Shown: in pieces, positions 19,114 through 27,309 of the stretch
How the letters are laid out: each line of letters starts with the position of its first letter
Numbering within the stretch: position 1 is the stretch's first letter
Assembly (NCBI RefSeq): GCF_005116665.1
Contig: NZ_SWCJ01000002.1
Location: forward strand, 406,602 to 470,601
From: Ferrimonas aestuarii
Lineage (GTDB): Bacteria > Pseudomonadota > Gammaproteobacteria > Enterobacterales > Shewanellaceae
Direction: 5' to 3'
Length of the DNA: 64,000 nt
Program-made: the position numbers and the translations under genes
The notes under the pieces: model-generated
The model's input: only the letters and a program-made list of their open reading frames with translations
Databases searched by the model: none
What the model was told of the DNA's origin: nothing

Positions 19114-20597
19114 ACAACCGAGCCGGCCAATTTCGGCAGGTTAGCCTCTTAATCGCCCTAGTCGCACTTCTCTGTATTCCGTTTGCGGATCTGAGTATCA
19201 CCCAGCTGTCGCCACAGCAGGAGCTGCTGGAGTTAGCCAAAGGGGCAATCACGCCGGACTTTTTTGCTACTGAGTTTCTCATAGAGGCAATACTCACCAC
19301 CGTGGCCTTTGCCTTTGAAGGCATAGGTTTGGCGGTCATTACCGGCTTTGCCATGGCACTGCTGTATCAATGGCGCAGTGTGCGTATGGTGGCCGCACTG
19401 CTCCGTTCAGTGCACGAACTGTTTTGGGCCCTGCTGTTTATGCAGGTACTGGGGCTATCGAGCCTAACTGGGGTGCTTGCCTTGTGGCTTCCCTACACCG
19501 GCATCTTTGCCAAGGTGTTTGGAGAAATTCTTGAACAAGTGGACCCTGCCACAACGGCGGCCTTGCCACGCCAAGCCGGTTTTTCCCATAAGATCAGTCA
19601 ATTGATCTATGCTCGCTTGCCTCAAGCTTGGCCACATATCACCAGTTACACCCGCTATCGATTAGAGTGCGCAATGCGCTCCTCCATTGTGCTGGGATTT
19701 GTGGGGCTGCCGACGCTGGGCTATCACCTCGAAACGGCATTTCGTCAGGGAAACTACAGTGAAGCGGCGGCGCTGCTTTATCTGTTCTACCTGCTGATTG
19801 TAACCCTGCCGCTGTGGTTTAAGCAGCGCGCTTTCCCACTCTACGTAATTGGGGCGATGGTCTATCTGCCTCCGGTTGCCAACATCAACACCACGTTGTT
19901 CATTAATTTCTTCACGGTGGATCTCATTCCAGGACCTATGCGTCAACCGGATTGGTCCATGATGGATTTAGGCAACTGGCTGGGAATGCTATGGCAGCAG
20001 CAGATTGGCCCCGGGCTATGGGATACCTTGGTGTTAAGCCAAATCGCACTGCTGCTGACCGCGGTACTGGCACTGATATGGTTTCCCCTTCGAACCCCAG
20101 CGCTGCTGCCAAAGGGGTTAACCCGAGTTGGCAATCTGTTTTTGGTGGTGGGCCGCTCGACTCCAGAGTTTGTGCTGGCGTTCGTGGGTCTGTTGGTGTT
20201 TGGGCCAAGTATGTTGCCGGCCATTTTGGCTCTGGGGATTCACAATGGTGCCATCATCGGTCATCTGGTTGGCGGCTATGTGCAATCTCTGCCCCTTAGG
20301 GAAGATGACCAACCAAACGGCTTCAGTAAGTTGGCATTGTATCTCTATCAATTGCTGCCACGCGCTTACCCGCAGTTTATCAGTTGGCTGCTGTACCGCT
20401 GGGAGATCATTCAGCGTGAAACCGCCATCTTGGGCATTCTGGGGATCTCAACGCTTGGGTTTTACATCGACTCAGCATTTGAGGAGCTCAGGTTTGACCG
20501 AGCGATGGTGTTGATTGCTGCCACTGCCCTACTGAACCTTGTGGTGGACGCGACTGCCAGAGCCTTGAGGCGGCGGCTTAATCCACAAACCACTTAA
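19110..20597 (+). CDS. PhnE-like permease with two fused transport domains
   Basis: 495 residues, about twice the length of a single PhnE subunit. Two halves repeat the same pattern: residues about 1-240 end with RYRLECAMRSSIVLGFVGLP, and about 270-495 end with YRWEIIQRETAILGILGIS, each followed by TLG and an amphipathic helix. So the usual permease dimer is encoded as one polypeptide with about 12 membrane helices. It overlaps the ATPase gene by ATGA and is followed by a strong terminator, closing the operon. Confidence 0.88.
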   Translation: MNNRAGQFRQVSLLIALVALLCIPFADLSITQLSPQQELLELAKGAITPDFFATEFLIEAILTTVAFAFEGIGLAVITGFAMALLYQWRSVRMVAALLRSVHELFWALLFMQVLGLSSLTGVLALWLPYTGIFAKVFGEILEQVDPATTAALPRQAGFSHKISQLIYARLPQAWPHITSYTRYRLECAMRSSIVLGFVGLPTLGYHLETAFRQGNYSEAAALLYLFYLLIVTLPLWFKQRAFPLYVIGAMVYLPPVANINTTLFINFFTVDLIPGPMRQPDWSMMDLGNWLGMLWQQQIGPGLWDTLVLSQIALLLTAVLALIWFPLRTPALLPKGLTRVGNLFLVVGRSTPEFVLAFVGLLVFGPSMLPAILALGIHNGAIIGHLVGGYVQSLPLREDDQPNGFSKLALYLYQLLPRAYPQFISWLLYRWEIIQRETAILGILGISTLGFYIDSAFEELRFDRAMVLIAATALLNLVVDATARALRRRLNPQTT

Positions 20598-20602
20598 AAC
20601 AC

Positions 20603-20642
20603 AATCGCCTCCTGGTTATGACTAACCAGGAGGCGATTTTTG
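20603..20642 (+). terminator. Strong rho-independent terminator of the importer operon
   Basis: A perfect 16-bp stem (AATCGCCTCCTGGTTA at 20603-20618 pairing with 20623-20638) has a TGAC loop and is followed by TTTT. It lies 6 bases after the permease stop. Confidence 0.93.
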
Positions 20643-20769
20643 CATTGTTGATGAGGAACGCGACTAATTTCCGCAATCGATTGCCGCGCCTGATTGCCAA
20701 AGCCGAATAACACCAGTGCAATTGATAACCAGCGTTCAAAGAAACTCAACCACTCTCGGTCATGAGGTA

Positions 20770-21432
20770 TCAGCCACCAAACTCGGTTTCGTTGCCCAAC
20801 TGCACATGGTCATAATCCGATATCGCCTGTTTTAACTTCGAAATGTCGGAACCACACAGGTGGCGCTTCACCGCGTTAAATTTATCCTGAGGCCAATCGT
20901 AAATGTGCAGTTTCAACAGCTCGTCAATAATCTCAGGTTCAAATCGATGTTTAATCACCGTCGCGGGTGAGCCCGCAACAACCGCATACGGTGGCACATC
21001 TTTGGTCACTACGCTATTGGCAGCGATAATGGCGCCCTCGCCAATGGACACTCCGGGCATGATCATCGCCCTCATTCCCAACCACGCGCCATCGCCAATA
21101 TGAGTGTCGCCTTTCCCCACATAGGCCTCGTCGATGTATTCCATAAAAGGGTACAAACAAAACCAATCGGCCCTGTGAGTATGATTTCCTCCCATTAGAA
21201 TCACCACTTCAGCGCCGATGCAGACATAATCACCAATATAGAGTTTGTCGATATCCCAACGGGGTTGCCAATCTCGACTTATTTTGTCCCCATGTAGATA
21301 ACGAACAACCGACTCTTCAAACCCGCCATCCCAGCAATCACTGTAATAGCTATGTTGCCCTTTAATGATAATATTGCTGTTGGTAACAACTTCATGCAAC
21401 AGCTGATATTTTGACCAGTGCTTTTCATTCAT
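20770..21432 (-). CDS. CatB-type (xenobiotic) acetyltransferase
   Basis: 220 residues of left-handed beta-helix hexapeptide repeats (IGDGAWLGMRAMIMPGVSIG, then IIAANSVVTKDVPPYAVVAG). The loop GGNHTHRADWF supplies the His expected as catalytic base in the CatB/Vat group. Members acetylate chloramphenicol, streptogramins or unknown hydroxyl substrates with acetyl-CoA. The C-terminal helical tail (EIIDELLKLHIYDWP) is also typical. catB genes are classic integron cassettes, but I see no attC beside this one. It lies downstream of the OsmC-like gene on the same strand. Confidence 0.85.
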   Translation of the reverse strand: MNEKHWSKYQLLHEVVTNSNIIIKGQHSYYSDCWDGGFEESVVRYLHGDKISRDWQPRWDIDKLYIGDYVCIGAEVVILMGGNHTHRADWFCLYPFMEYIDEAYVGKGDTHIGDGAWLGMRAMIMPGVSIGEGAIIAANSVVTKDVPPYAVVAGSPATVIKHRFEPEIIDELLKLHIYDWPQDKFNAVKRHLCGSDISKLKQAISDYDHVQLGNETEFGG

Positions 21433-21469
21433 GCGATAGCAAAGCCAACGGCTTTATTCCTTTCCGAAC

Positions 21470-21616
21470 TCAGTGGCATCCATCAATACAGAAAAGCATC
21501 AACAACTGCAATATAGGTGAGTCATTGACATCATTAACTGATATAAACCGTGCATTTGAAACCAGAAAATCTGTCACGGTCATTCGTTGGCGGAATTCCG
21601 TCTCCCCCAGCGACAT
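21470..21616 (-). CDS. Possible small ORF between the OsmC-like and CatB-like genes
   Basis: 48 codons (starting MSLGETEFRQRM, ending LMLFCIDGCH) begin 12 bases after the OsmC-like stop and end 37 bases before the acetyltransferase start. The ribosome site is weak. It may be a real coupled peptide, or the region may be an eroded gene fragment. No family recognised. Confidence 0.22.
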   Translation of the reverse strand: MSLGETEFRQRMTVTDFLVSNARFISVNDVNDSPILQLLMLFCIDGCH

Positions 21617-21628
21617 CGGGTCAATAAC

Positions 21629-22102
21629 CTAATTATTTTCACCAATTTCGGTAATCACCTTAGTGTTAACAGAATTAGCAATAAAGCAGTGCTCATGGGC
21701 CAAGTGATGCATCTTTTCCAGCTGATCCCGAGATGGAATTCGTTCCCCAATAAACTGAGTATTAGGACGAAGTATCACTTTAGTCACCGCGATTCGACCC
21801 TGCGTGTTTTTACCTAACGTGCCGATGGCATTGTCAGTATATCGGTCCACCAAGTAGTTTTTCTTTGCCGCAATAGAGAGAAAAACCAGCATATGACAAC
21901 TGGATAAAGAGGCAATAAAGGCTTCTTCCGGATCAACAAATTGTTCGACTGAGAGCGGTACTGGGACAACCAATGGCGATGGTGAGGCGGCAACCTCGGT
22001 GCCACCATCAAATTTCCACAGGTGAGCACGACTGTATTGATGATCGACAAACGCCTCTCCCTGATTTCGCAGCCATTCAACCGTGACTCCGTGTTCTGAC
22101 AT
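21629..22102 (-). CDS. OsmC/Ohr-like peroxidase family protein
   Basis: 157 residues from the ATG at 22102, which has GGAG upstream; an open frame extends 14 codons further without a better start. The OsmC fold shows FIASLSSCHMLVFL with the first conserved cysteine and AHEHCFIANS with the second. These act in hydroperoxide reduction in OsmC and Ohr proteins. The closer subgroup looks like generic OsmC rather than Ohr. It is probably cytoplasmic, protecting against organic hydroperoxides, with dithiol cofactors as reductant in known members. Confidence 0.85.
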   Translation of the reverse strand: MSEHGVTVEWLRNQGEAFVDHQYSRAHLWKFDGGTEVAASPSPLVVPVPLSVEQFVDPEEAFIASLSSCHMLVFLSIAAKKNYLVDRYTDNAIGTLGKNTQGRIAVTKVILRPNTQFIGERIPSRDQLEKMHHLAHEHCFIANSVNTKVITEIGENN

Positions 22103-22144
22103 TCCAGCTCCAAAATCTGCCTTTACGAACCAGTAAGTTAGCAT

Positions 22145-22418
22145 CTAATCAGGCTAACACGTCAACACACCAACCAAGATTACAATCCCCATGTAATCAT
22201 GAAGGCATTAGTTTAAGGAAAATGACCGCACATGAGTGTTGCCCTTGCAACCGCACAGAATTGACGCCAGGTCATCACGACCAGCTGTATTAGATCGCTA
22301 AGGCTCAATCTGCATACCTTGTCATCCCCTTCTGCGGTAAGTAACAAGGCGTCAACTTAAACTGCTTAATGACAGTGGACACCAAAGCGTTTATCTATTG
22401 TCCCGAAGACACGACAAT
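22145..22418. other. Intergenic stretch without recognisable gene
   Basis: About 270 bases separate the OsmC-like and small membrane protein genes. I see no attC, terminator or long frame; short plus-strand frames here look spurious. Confidence 0.4.
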
Positions 22419-22754
22419 TTATAATGCCAACCACTCAGAAACGGCCACAAACAGCAATGAACTGAAGCAGATCAAACTGACCGCACTGTTTGCTTGGCTC
22501 ACTTTGGTTGAGAACGCGTTAAGCTCAGGATCCTGGCGTTTAGACAGTTCACCGTCTCGAATATCTGCGACGAGGTCATCAATAGAACATAGACGCTCAG
22601 TTTTTCCACCAACAACACAACTTAATCTGAGCCAGTCGCTTTCATAATTCGCCTGGATATAGGACTTAATCGAGGACGTTAGTCGCATTCGATACGCCGC
22701 CACAATGATCACTCCAACCATGCCGACCACGGCAACCAGTACTTGAACGCTCAT
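22419..22754 (-). CDS. Small two-helix membrane protein, UspB-like in layout
   Basis: 111 residues from the ATG at 22754 with AGGAAGG upstream (a GTG two codons earlier is less likely). One membrane helix lies at the N-terminus (VLVAVVGMVGVIIVAAY), then about 60 polar residues, then a helix at the C-terminus (SLICFSSLLFVAV). Length and layout equal those of E. coli universal stress protein B and a few positions agree, but similarity is too weak for a firm name. Confidence 0.6.
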   Translation of the reverse strand: MSVQVLVAVVGMVGVIIVAAYRMRLTSSIKSYIQANYESDWLRLSCVVGGKTERLCSIDDLVADIRDGELSKRQDPELNAFSTKVSQANSAVSLICFSSLLFVAVSEWLAL

Positions 22755-23019
22755 ACACACCTTCCTAGCGTAGGCCTATCCATCTATCGGTAATACGCGG
22801 TTCTTTTTCAGATTACAATGATTACCAACAATGTGTGGTATTTCTCACAGCGACTCGCCATCCTCTTAACAATCTATATTGCGATTACGCGCTCCTTTGA
22901 GAATCAAAACTCAACAGCACTACAACACGCTGGAAGCTTGGCAACGAGTTGGGCAACCGAGCGCTTATTATGGGTCAATTTGTCGATTTACTGACCTATC
23001 AGGTAAAAATGTCGTTTGG
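22755..23019. other. Intergenic stretch without recognisable gene
   Basis: 265 bases with only short, unconvincing frames. It may hold the promoter of the small membrane protein gene. No attC-like structure was found. Confidence 0.4.
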
Positions 23020-23404
23020 CTAGTTCTTACGTTGAAATCCATGCACGACATAAGTAATCGGAACTCGCTGAGCATTATAGGAAGAAGGCGTGTACTTGAG
23101 AGATGGCATCTTATTGTCCAACTCCTGTGTCATGAAACCTTCAGGCACTGAATTAATGAGCTTCCTTGTTGTCATTACCCCGTTCGAATCAATCACCATC
23201 AAAATCGACCACTTCCCCAACTGGAACCCATTCAGGCTTACCAGAATACCGACGGGGCAAATTTTTAGTATTGACCCAATAATTAGGCAAATCATCAACA
23301 CTAATCTCTATGACCTCACTAGAAAAATACGGCCCAGTACTGTCAGGCCGGCCACTACAACCCACTAACACTAACGTGAAAATCATTATATAAAGTAAAT
23401 TTTT
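23020..23404 (-). pseudogene. TonB C-terminal-domain lipoprotein, frameshifted
   Basis: Two overlapping frames together make a complete product. The first part is a lipoprotein signal (KNLLYIMIFTLVLVGC) plus a linker ending PEWVPVGEVVD. The second part reads LMVIDSNGVMTTRKLINS and ends in a YTPSSYNAQRVPITYVV pattern, which matches the TonB C-terminal domain. They join if one T is removed from the run near 23200. The best start codon position (23404) reads ATA, spaced correctly after AGGGA; the first in-frame ATG (23386) would leave only nine residues before the lipobox Cys. So there are one or two lesions, or a sequencing error in a homopolymer. Confidence 0.6.
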
Positions 23405-23529
23405 TATGATATTTCCCTATATTTAAATTTGAAATCCATTATACAAACTAAAAACCAATGAGAACACTAACAGCTTATTTTCTCAAACAGGGTGATTTTT
23501 TCGGACTCAATAAACAACTCTACCGACAC

Positions 23530-23904
23530 TTAACGCCATATCGGATTGGACTTAGAGCAATATTTTTTAATCTTTAAAATAGCTGGTAACAATAGAACAC
23601 TTAATGACATTATTAAAGCCGCTGACTTGGCATTCGCTACTCCAGCAAAAACCAAATAACAACAAAACACAAGACCAATAAAAGCAGTTGTCATCAGGAA
23701 AAAGCTAATAACAAGCCAAAACCCTCTTTTAAATATCGGCCTATTGTTTACACTCCCATAAATACCTGATGAAACTACCATCATCACAACGAGAGGTAAA
23801 TACCGACTTGCAAAACCGCCACTGTCTACGACTATTCTCTCTATCATTCTGCCCATACCGCAACTCAGCAGTATAAAAATGTAAATAAACCAAACCGTCT
23901 TCAT
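23530..23904 (-). CDS. Small multi-pass membrane protein of unknown function
   Basis: 124 residues with ribosome site AGGAG. About four hydrophobic helices (residues 2-17, 34-50, 61-90 and 95-108) end in a basic tail (KIKKYCSKSNPIWR), suggesting the C-terminus is cytoplasmic. No family recognised. It belongs to the AT-richer accessory block left of the integron and has no clear attC. Confidence 0.65.
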   Translation of the reverse strand: MKTVWFIYIFILLSCGMGRMIERIVVDSGGFASRYLPLVVMMVVSSGIYGSVNNRPIFKRGFWLVISFFLMTTAFIGLVFCCYLVFAGVANAKSAALIMSLSVLLLPAILKIKKYCSKSNPIWR

Positions 23905-23987
23905 AGCTAGAGCTCCTGGTCAATATCACTTTATACCCATAATAAAACGGCCTAACTAAACCCTACTTACGCTACGCCATAGCCTTC

Positions 23988-24332
23988 CTATCTGGCAAAA
24001 TGTGCCTTAATAAGTAGACCTTGACGAAGAATCTCTATGGTTATAAACATCTGTTCTGATTGACTTCCATCAACTAAGCCTTGAACCCTAGCAGTTTTAA
24101 TGAAGCCCGCGTTTTCCAGCTCTTCAATCATAGGCATTACATCTCTCATCACAAAGTGAGTCTCTGCTATAGCGCTAGTCTCCCTCATGTTCAATAGGTA
24201 CCCGAGCGCAGGGACTGATACACCTAATGACGTTGACGAGATTCGATGCATTTCATCAAGTGCCTCCTCAAAGTCGTCATTCGCCAAAGATAAATTACTG
24301 AAAAGTAGTATAAAAACCAGAAATCGATACAT
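23988..24332 (-). CDS. Small secreted protein of unknown function
   Basis: 114 residues with a strong ribosome site (AAGGAGAG). Signal peptide MYRFLVFILLFSNLSLA is followed by an acidic helical domain with two halves (about residues 20-70 and 75-114). No cysteines are present in the mature part. No family recognised; probably periplasmic. Confidence 0.65.
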   Translation of the reverse strand: MYRFLVFILLFSNLSLANDDFEEALDEMHRISSTSLGVSVPALGYLLNMRETSAIAETHFVMRDVMPMIEELENAGFIKTARVQGLVDGSQSEQMFITIEILRQGLLIKAHFAR

Positions 24333-24438
24333 GTTTCTCTCCTTGAAACATAATACTCGGCTCAGAAGTGGCAGAGTAAATGGCCAAAAATTTTAAGATA
24401 AGGTTGGTTCGGGTATACTTAAAATAGTGCGCTGTGAT

Positions 24439-24981
24439 TTATTGTCTATTGCTGGCGACTTTAGATGTAAGGATATGGTCCTCCCATTTTCCAGCAATTT
24501 TTAAATATCGCTTCGCATAACCTTCTTTTTCGAAGCCTAGCTTTTCAAGCACTCCGGCACTCGCATGATTGTGTGGCATATAATTAGCCATAATCCGGTT
24601 AAACCCAAGAACTTCAAGAATATAATCATTAGTCACTTCTAAGATTTCCGTCATATAACCTTTATTCTCAAAAGCCTTAGATATTGAGTAGCCTAAAAAA
24701 CAGGCTTGAAATGCTCCTTTAGCTAACCCAGTATAATTAATTACCCCAATAATTTCGTTTCTTTCAAAGTCTAAAGCCACGAAGCGGTATTCTTTGCCAT
24801 ATTTAAAGCTTTGTTCGCTAAGCTCACACATCGATACCCAGTGCTCTATGGTTAGGTATTCATCTAACGGTTCAGGTTGCCATGGTCGGAGATGAACTTC
24901 ATTATCAACATGATAATCTAACAGCAACTGAGCGTGCTTTACTGACTGAATCTCAATCTTAGCTCTATTAGTAATAAACAT
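24439..24981 (-). CDS. GNAT acetyltransferase, RimJ/RimL type
   Basis: 180 residues from the ATG at 24981 with GAGGG upstream. The GNAT fold shows HLRPWQPEP, IIGVINYTGL, the acetyl-CoA region YSISKAFENKGYMTEIL, and RIMANYMPHNHASAGVLEKL followed by GFEKEG. These are typical of N-terminal or ribosomal-protein alanine acetyltransferase relatives. The substrate is unknown. It may be an old cassette, but no attC remains downstream. Confidence 0.85.
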   Translation of the reverse strand: MFITNRAKIEIQSVKHAQLLLDYHVDNEVHLRPWQPEPLDEYLTIEHWVSMCELSEQSFKYGKEYRFVALDFERNEIIGVINYTGLAKGAFQACFLGYSISKAFENKGYMTEILEVTNDYILEVLGFNRIMANYMPHNHASAGVLEKLGFEKEGYAKRYLKIAGKWEDHILTSKVASNRQ

Positions 24982-25099
24982 ATACCCTCGAGAGTACAAC
25001 ACGATCTACTAAAAAGTGGTAGTTCAGATGGTAATTAGAAACAACTGCCGTCAACTAAGTTACTGTGTGTTTCATCCAATAATCTAAAACCGGATTTAT

Positions 25100-25456
25100 T
25101 TATGCATTACTCAATCTTCTTATTGCTGTTTTAAGAATGATTGGCTCTACTTTTTTGCCTTCCATTATCTTTTTATAAGCGCGCTTGTCTGAGTCAGTAA
25201 CTTTATCTTCGTTCTCATCAAATAACTTTACGAAATCCTTTTCTAAATCAAAGCTTTCTCGAATAGGAGCAACCTCTTCCTCGACTACACCATCAAAGGT
25301 GTTTTCAGCAATTTGAATAAGTGTGTAGGATATTCCAAACCCAAGCACCTTAAGAACCCAAAAAGCACCAGCAAAAATTATTACTGGTATGCCAGAAATA
25401 ATATTCTGCGTTTGAATCATAGCAATTAGACCCACCACTGCAATTAATCCAATCAA
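25100..25456 (-). CDS. Small membrane-anchored protein; N-terminus may be frameshifted
   Basis: The open frame from TTG at 25456 gives 118 residues: a hydrophobic N-terminus (two helices up to about residue 45) and a charged helical C-terminal domain (EEEVAPIRESFDLEKDFV, then EPIILKTAIRRLSNA). The same frame continues upstream in a membrane-protein-like way (VIQFKKVLSSIDLATNI) without a start. An ATG at 25523 would feed into it if the A7 run (plus-strand T7 at 25508-25514) were six. So the native product may be about 140 residues. Function unknown. Confidence 0.5.
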   Translation of the reverse strand: MIGLIAVVGLIAMIQTQNIISGIPVIIFAGAFWVLKVLGFGISYTLIQIAENTFDGVVEEEVAPIRESFDLEKDFVKLFDENEDKVTDSDKRAYKKIMEGKKVEPIILKTAIRRLSNA

Positions 25457-25553
25457 GATATTTGTAGCCAGATCGATTGATGATAATACTTTTTTAAACT
25501 GGATTACTTTTTTTCAAAATCATTCCTTAATTTAATATGACATTACTTAAAAA

Positions 25554-25645
25554 ACTTAATGCACCACACTAAGAGAACTGACAGCCTAGTCGGTATCTGC
25601 TAGACACAACAGCGGCACATTAGCTGAAATCGAACTAAATTATGT
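25554..25645 (-). repeat. Decayed attC site, family B-like
   Basis: The left end TTAATGCACCAC resembles the family B start TAACGCTCCAC. The right end GCTGAAATCGAACTAAATTATGTGGCG resembles that of the attC at 34715-34815, with the GTTATGT core changed to ATTATGT. It sits where the cassette of the gene at 25640 should carry its site. Confidence 0.5.
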
Positions 25646-25981
25646 GGCGAGTGCTTTACGTGCTGACAGGCGTAAGCCGAACACTACGCCCGTAAAAGAG
25701 GACAGTAACGAAAGTGGAAAGTCGAATACCCAAGAACCTTCAATATATATCTCACCCTTCAGAAGCGACAAAATCACTGTACCTAATAACCAACTTCCTA
25801 CAGTAGCAAAAATAGAGTTTATAAACGCGCTGCGGTTTTCCCGGTAAGCCATGATAGTAAAAACAGCTATAGAAATAAGCGTAGACGGTAAGTACCAGTA
25901 AAAACCAAGTTGCAAAAAACTTCTATTTTCCAAATTTGGAACACCATAGCTCAATGTTGCCACTGTACTAGCAACGGTCAA
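25640..25981 (-). CDS. Cassette membrane protein, paralogue of the 34810-35193 product; start region frameshifted
   Basis: 113 residues if begun at TTG 25981. It aligns along its length with the protein at 34810 (shared AFINSI-ATVGSW-LGT block and YW(Y/I)PST segment), with four predicted membrane helices. The paralogue has about 18 more N-terminal residues. Here a well-placed ATG (26016, after GGGAG) leads out of frame, and adding one A at CGAAATATA would give an N-terminus ending ALFFLLTVAS like the paralogue. Function unknown. Confidence 0.6.
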   Translation of the reverse strand: MTVASTVATLSYGVPNLENRSFLQLGFYWYLPSTLISIAVFTIMAYRENRSAFINSIFATVGSWLLGTVILSLLKGEIYIEGSWVFDFPLSLLSSFTGVVFGLRLSARKALAT

Positions 25982-26035
25982 AAGAAAGAATAATGCGATT
26001 ATATATTTCGACTCATATAATTCTCCCTGACCAGA

Positions 26036-26133
26036 TCATAACGCTACTTCAAGGTGTAATTAACTCAACTGAGAAAGTCAATCACACCAAATGCAACGCA
26101 CGGTAAAGATCACTCTTAAGTGGGTTTCTATGT
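26036..26133 (-). repeat. Decayed attC site, family C-like
   Basis: Begins TCATAACGCTACTTCAAGGTG and contains CACTCTTAAG near the right end, as in the two intact family C sites. The right core GTTAGG(C/T) is replaced by TTCTATGT. It belongs to the HigA-like cassette. Confidence 0.55.
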
Positions 26134-26445
26134 ACAGTGTTTAGTACCTTGCACTGAACCTAGAGGCTTCACTAACTTGGCTTCATCTTGATAACGGTCT
26201 CTGCTATCCCACAGATTAACTGCGTGTTGGATATTAAGCCAAAACTCCGGAGTATTACCCAATGCAGCAGCAAGCTTAATTGCAAATGGAACTGTGAGCG
26301 CTCCCCCATTAATCAAGTTACTGATCGTGTTACGGTGAACCCCCATTGCCTCAGCGAGAGTCTTAGATGTGATTTTCATTGGTTCTAAGAACTCAAGCTT
26401 CAGAATTTCACCTACGCTAGCCGGTCGCCGCCTAGTTCTAATCAT
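26128..26445 (-). CDS. higA: HigA-family antitoxin (orphan)
   Basis: 105 residues. A HigA-type HTH spans about residues 10-70: GEILKLEFLEP, SKTLAEAMGVHRNTISNLING and AIKLAAALGNTPEFWLNIQ are all diagnostic. Normally a HigB mRNA interferase gene lies directly upstream; the sequence there (26446-26820) encodes nothing HigB-like. The left boundary of the cassette seems to be the GCCTAAC core at 26472. The protein may still autorepress or have another regulatory role. Confidence 0.85.
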   Translation of the reverse strand: MIRTRRRPASVGEILKLEFLEPMKITSKTLAEAMGVHRNTISNLINGGALTVPFAIKLAAALGNTPEFWLNIQHAVNLWDSRDRYQDEAKLVKPLGSVQGTKHCT

Positions 26446-26466
26446 TACCCTCTACCTCAATACTTA

Positions 26467-26835
26467 TTAGTGCCTAACTGACGTTCTTTGCGCAACTGTC
26501 AAACTTCTTTCAAACAAAACACAATCGTCTCTACTCACAGTTTTCATCGGCCTCTCAAGTTTTTTTCTCAAGATGCTCAGGCCGTTTGATCTTACAGGGC
26601 CTAGGCTACATTTTGCAGCGCCTTGGGCTTCAAGCGAGCAAAACAAGGTATTTTCGATAACTTTAGCAAGTAAGCGATAGCGCTTGTCCTTTTCATACAC
26701 CGCTTCTAGGCACTGTTCGTGGGAATCTGCAGCCCTGTTTATGCACAGTGGCAGTGTGCGCGATTGAAACAACAATACCGCACAATGAGCATGTGCACAA
26801 GATGAATAAAATGCAGAAGGCACATAATGCTTCAC
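26467..26835 (-). CDS. Doubtful ORF in a degenerate cassette
   Basis: An open frame of 122 codons starts with GTG inside a decayed attC. It is cysteine-rich, has no recognisable domain and has no ribosome site at its start. A GCCTAAC core-like motif at 26472-26478 suggests that part of it is an eroded attC. I would not rely on it being translated. Confidence 0.2.
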   Translation of the reverse strand: MKHYVPSAFYSSCAHAHCAVLLFQSRTLPLCINRAADSHEQCLEAVYEKDKRYRLLAKVIENTLFCSLEAQGAAKCSLGPVRSNGLSILRKKLERPMKTVSRDDCVLFERSLTVAQRTSVRH

Positions 26836-26919
26836 TTGGCGAAAATAGACTGGCCGGCTAGCCTTTGCGAGGTACTAGGGGAGCGAGCTAGGCTGAAATC
26901 CATCCACTAGGCGTAAGAT
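26822..26919 (-). repeat. Decayed attC site, family B
   Basis: ACATAATGCTTCACTTGGCG (TAAC changed to TAAT) and an internal ACTGGCCGGCTA with CTTTGCGAGGTAC match family B. The right core is CGTAAG instead of GTTAAG. Belongs to the DUF4440-like cassette. Confidence 0.65.
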
Positions 26920-26925
26920 CACTGC

Positions 26926-27294
26926 TCAGAATGGCTGACACGGCGTCCCTTGGTGATAACACATTTGCCAGCTACCGGAATTCATCACCCAAATTGAACA
27001 ACGCCTTGAGTATGAAGGATCAGTGTCTCCTCTTTTTTTAAGTGTTGCTTGGTAGAGTAACTGAACGCATTCGTCGCTCAATCTTCTAACCTCGTAGTTG
27101 TCTGCCGTAATTTCAGGAGCATCTTCACTAGGGAGGCGAGATAACACCTCAGATTTGCCAAATCGGTTTCCAGCCGCACCGACTTCAATAAAGTCATCTG
27201 CAATCAGTTTCTGAAGCTCAGCTGCCGAAGCCCGAGTACTAGAACGAAACAAATATTCTTCTAAAGTGATAATTACGGACCCTAATTCTTGCAT
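26926..27294 (-). CDS. DUF4440 / NTF2-like cassette protein
   Basis: 122 residues with ribosome site AGAGGA. The N-terminal helix LEEYLFRSSTRASAAELQKL, then LIADDFIEVGAAGNRFGKSEVL and a strand-rich C-terminus (CSIWVMNSGSWQMCYHQGT), match the DUF4440 group of the NTF2-like fold. This group is often found in integron cassettes. A small-molecule binding or enzymatic role is typical of the fold but unproven here. Confidence 0.75.
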   Translation of the reverse strand: MQELGSVIITLEEYLFRSSTRASAAELQKLIADDFIEVGAAGNRFGKSEVLSRLPSEDAPEITADNYEVRRLSDECVQLLYQATLKKRGDTDPSYSRRCSIWVMNSGSWQMCYHQGTPCQPF

Positions 27295-27309
27295 CGATTC
27301 CTCTGTGCT

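Noticed and set aside
20643..20769. Fragment of a membrane protein after the importer terminator
   Set aside because: A minus-strand frame of about 45 codons reads protein-like but has no start or recognised family; too short to support.
26446..26820. HigB toxin upstream of HigA
   Set aside because: Translation of the region on the minus strand shows no RelE/HigB-like motif, and the only long frame is cysteine-rich and starts in a decayed attC.
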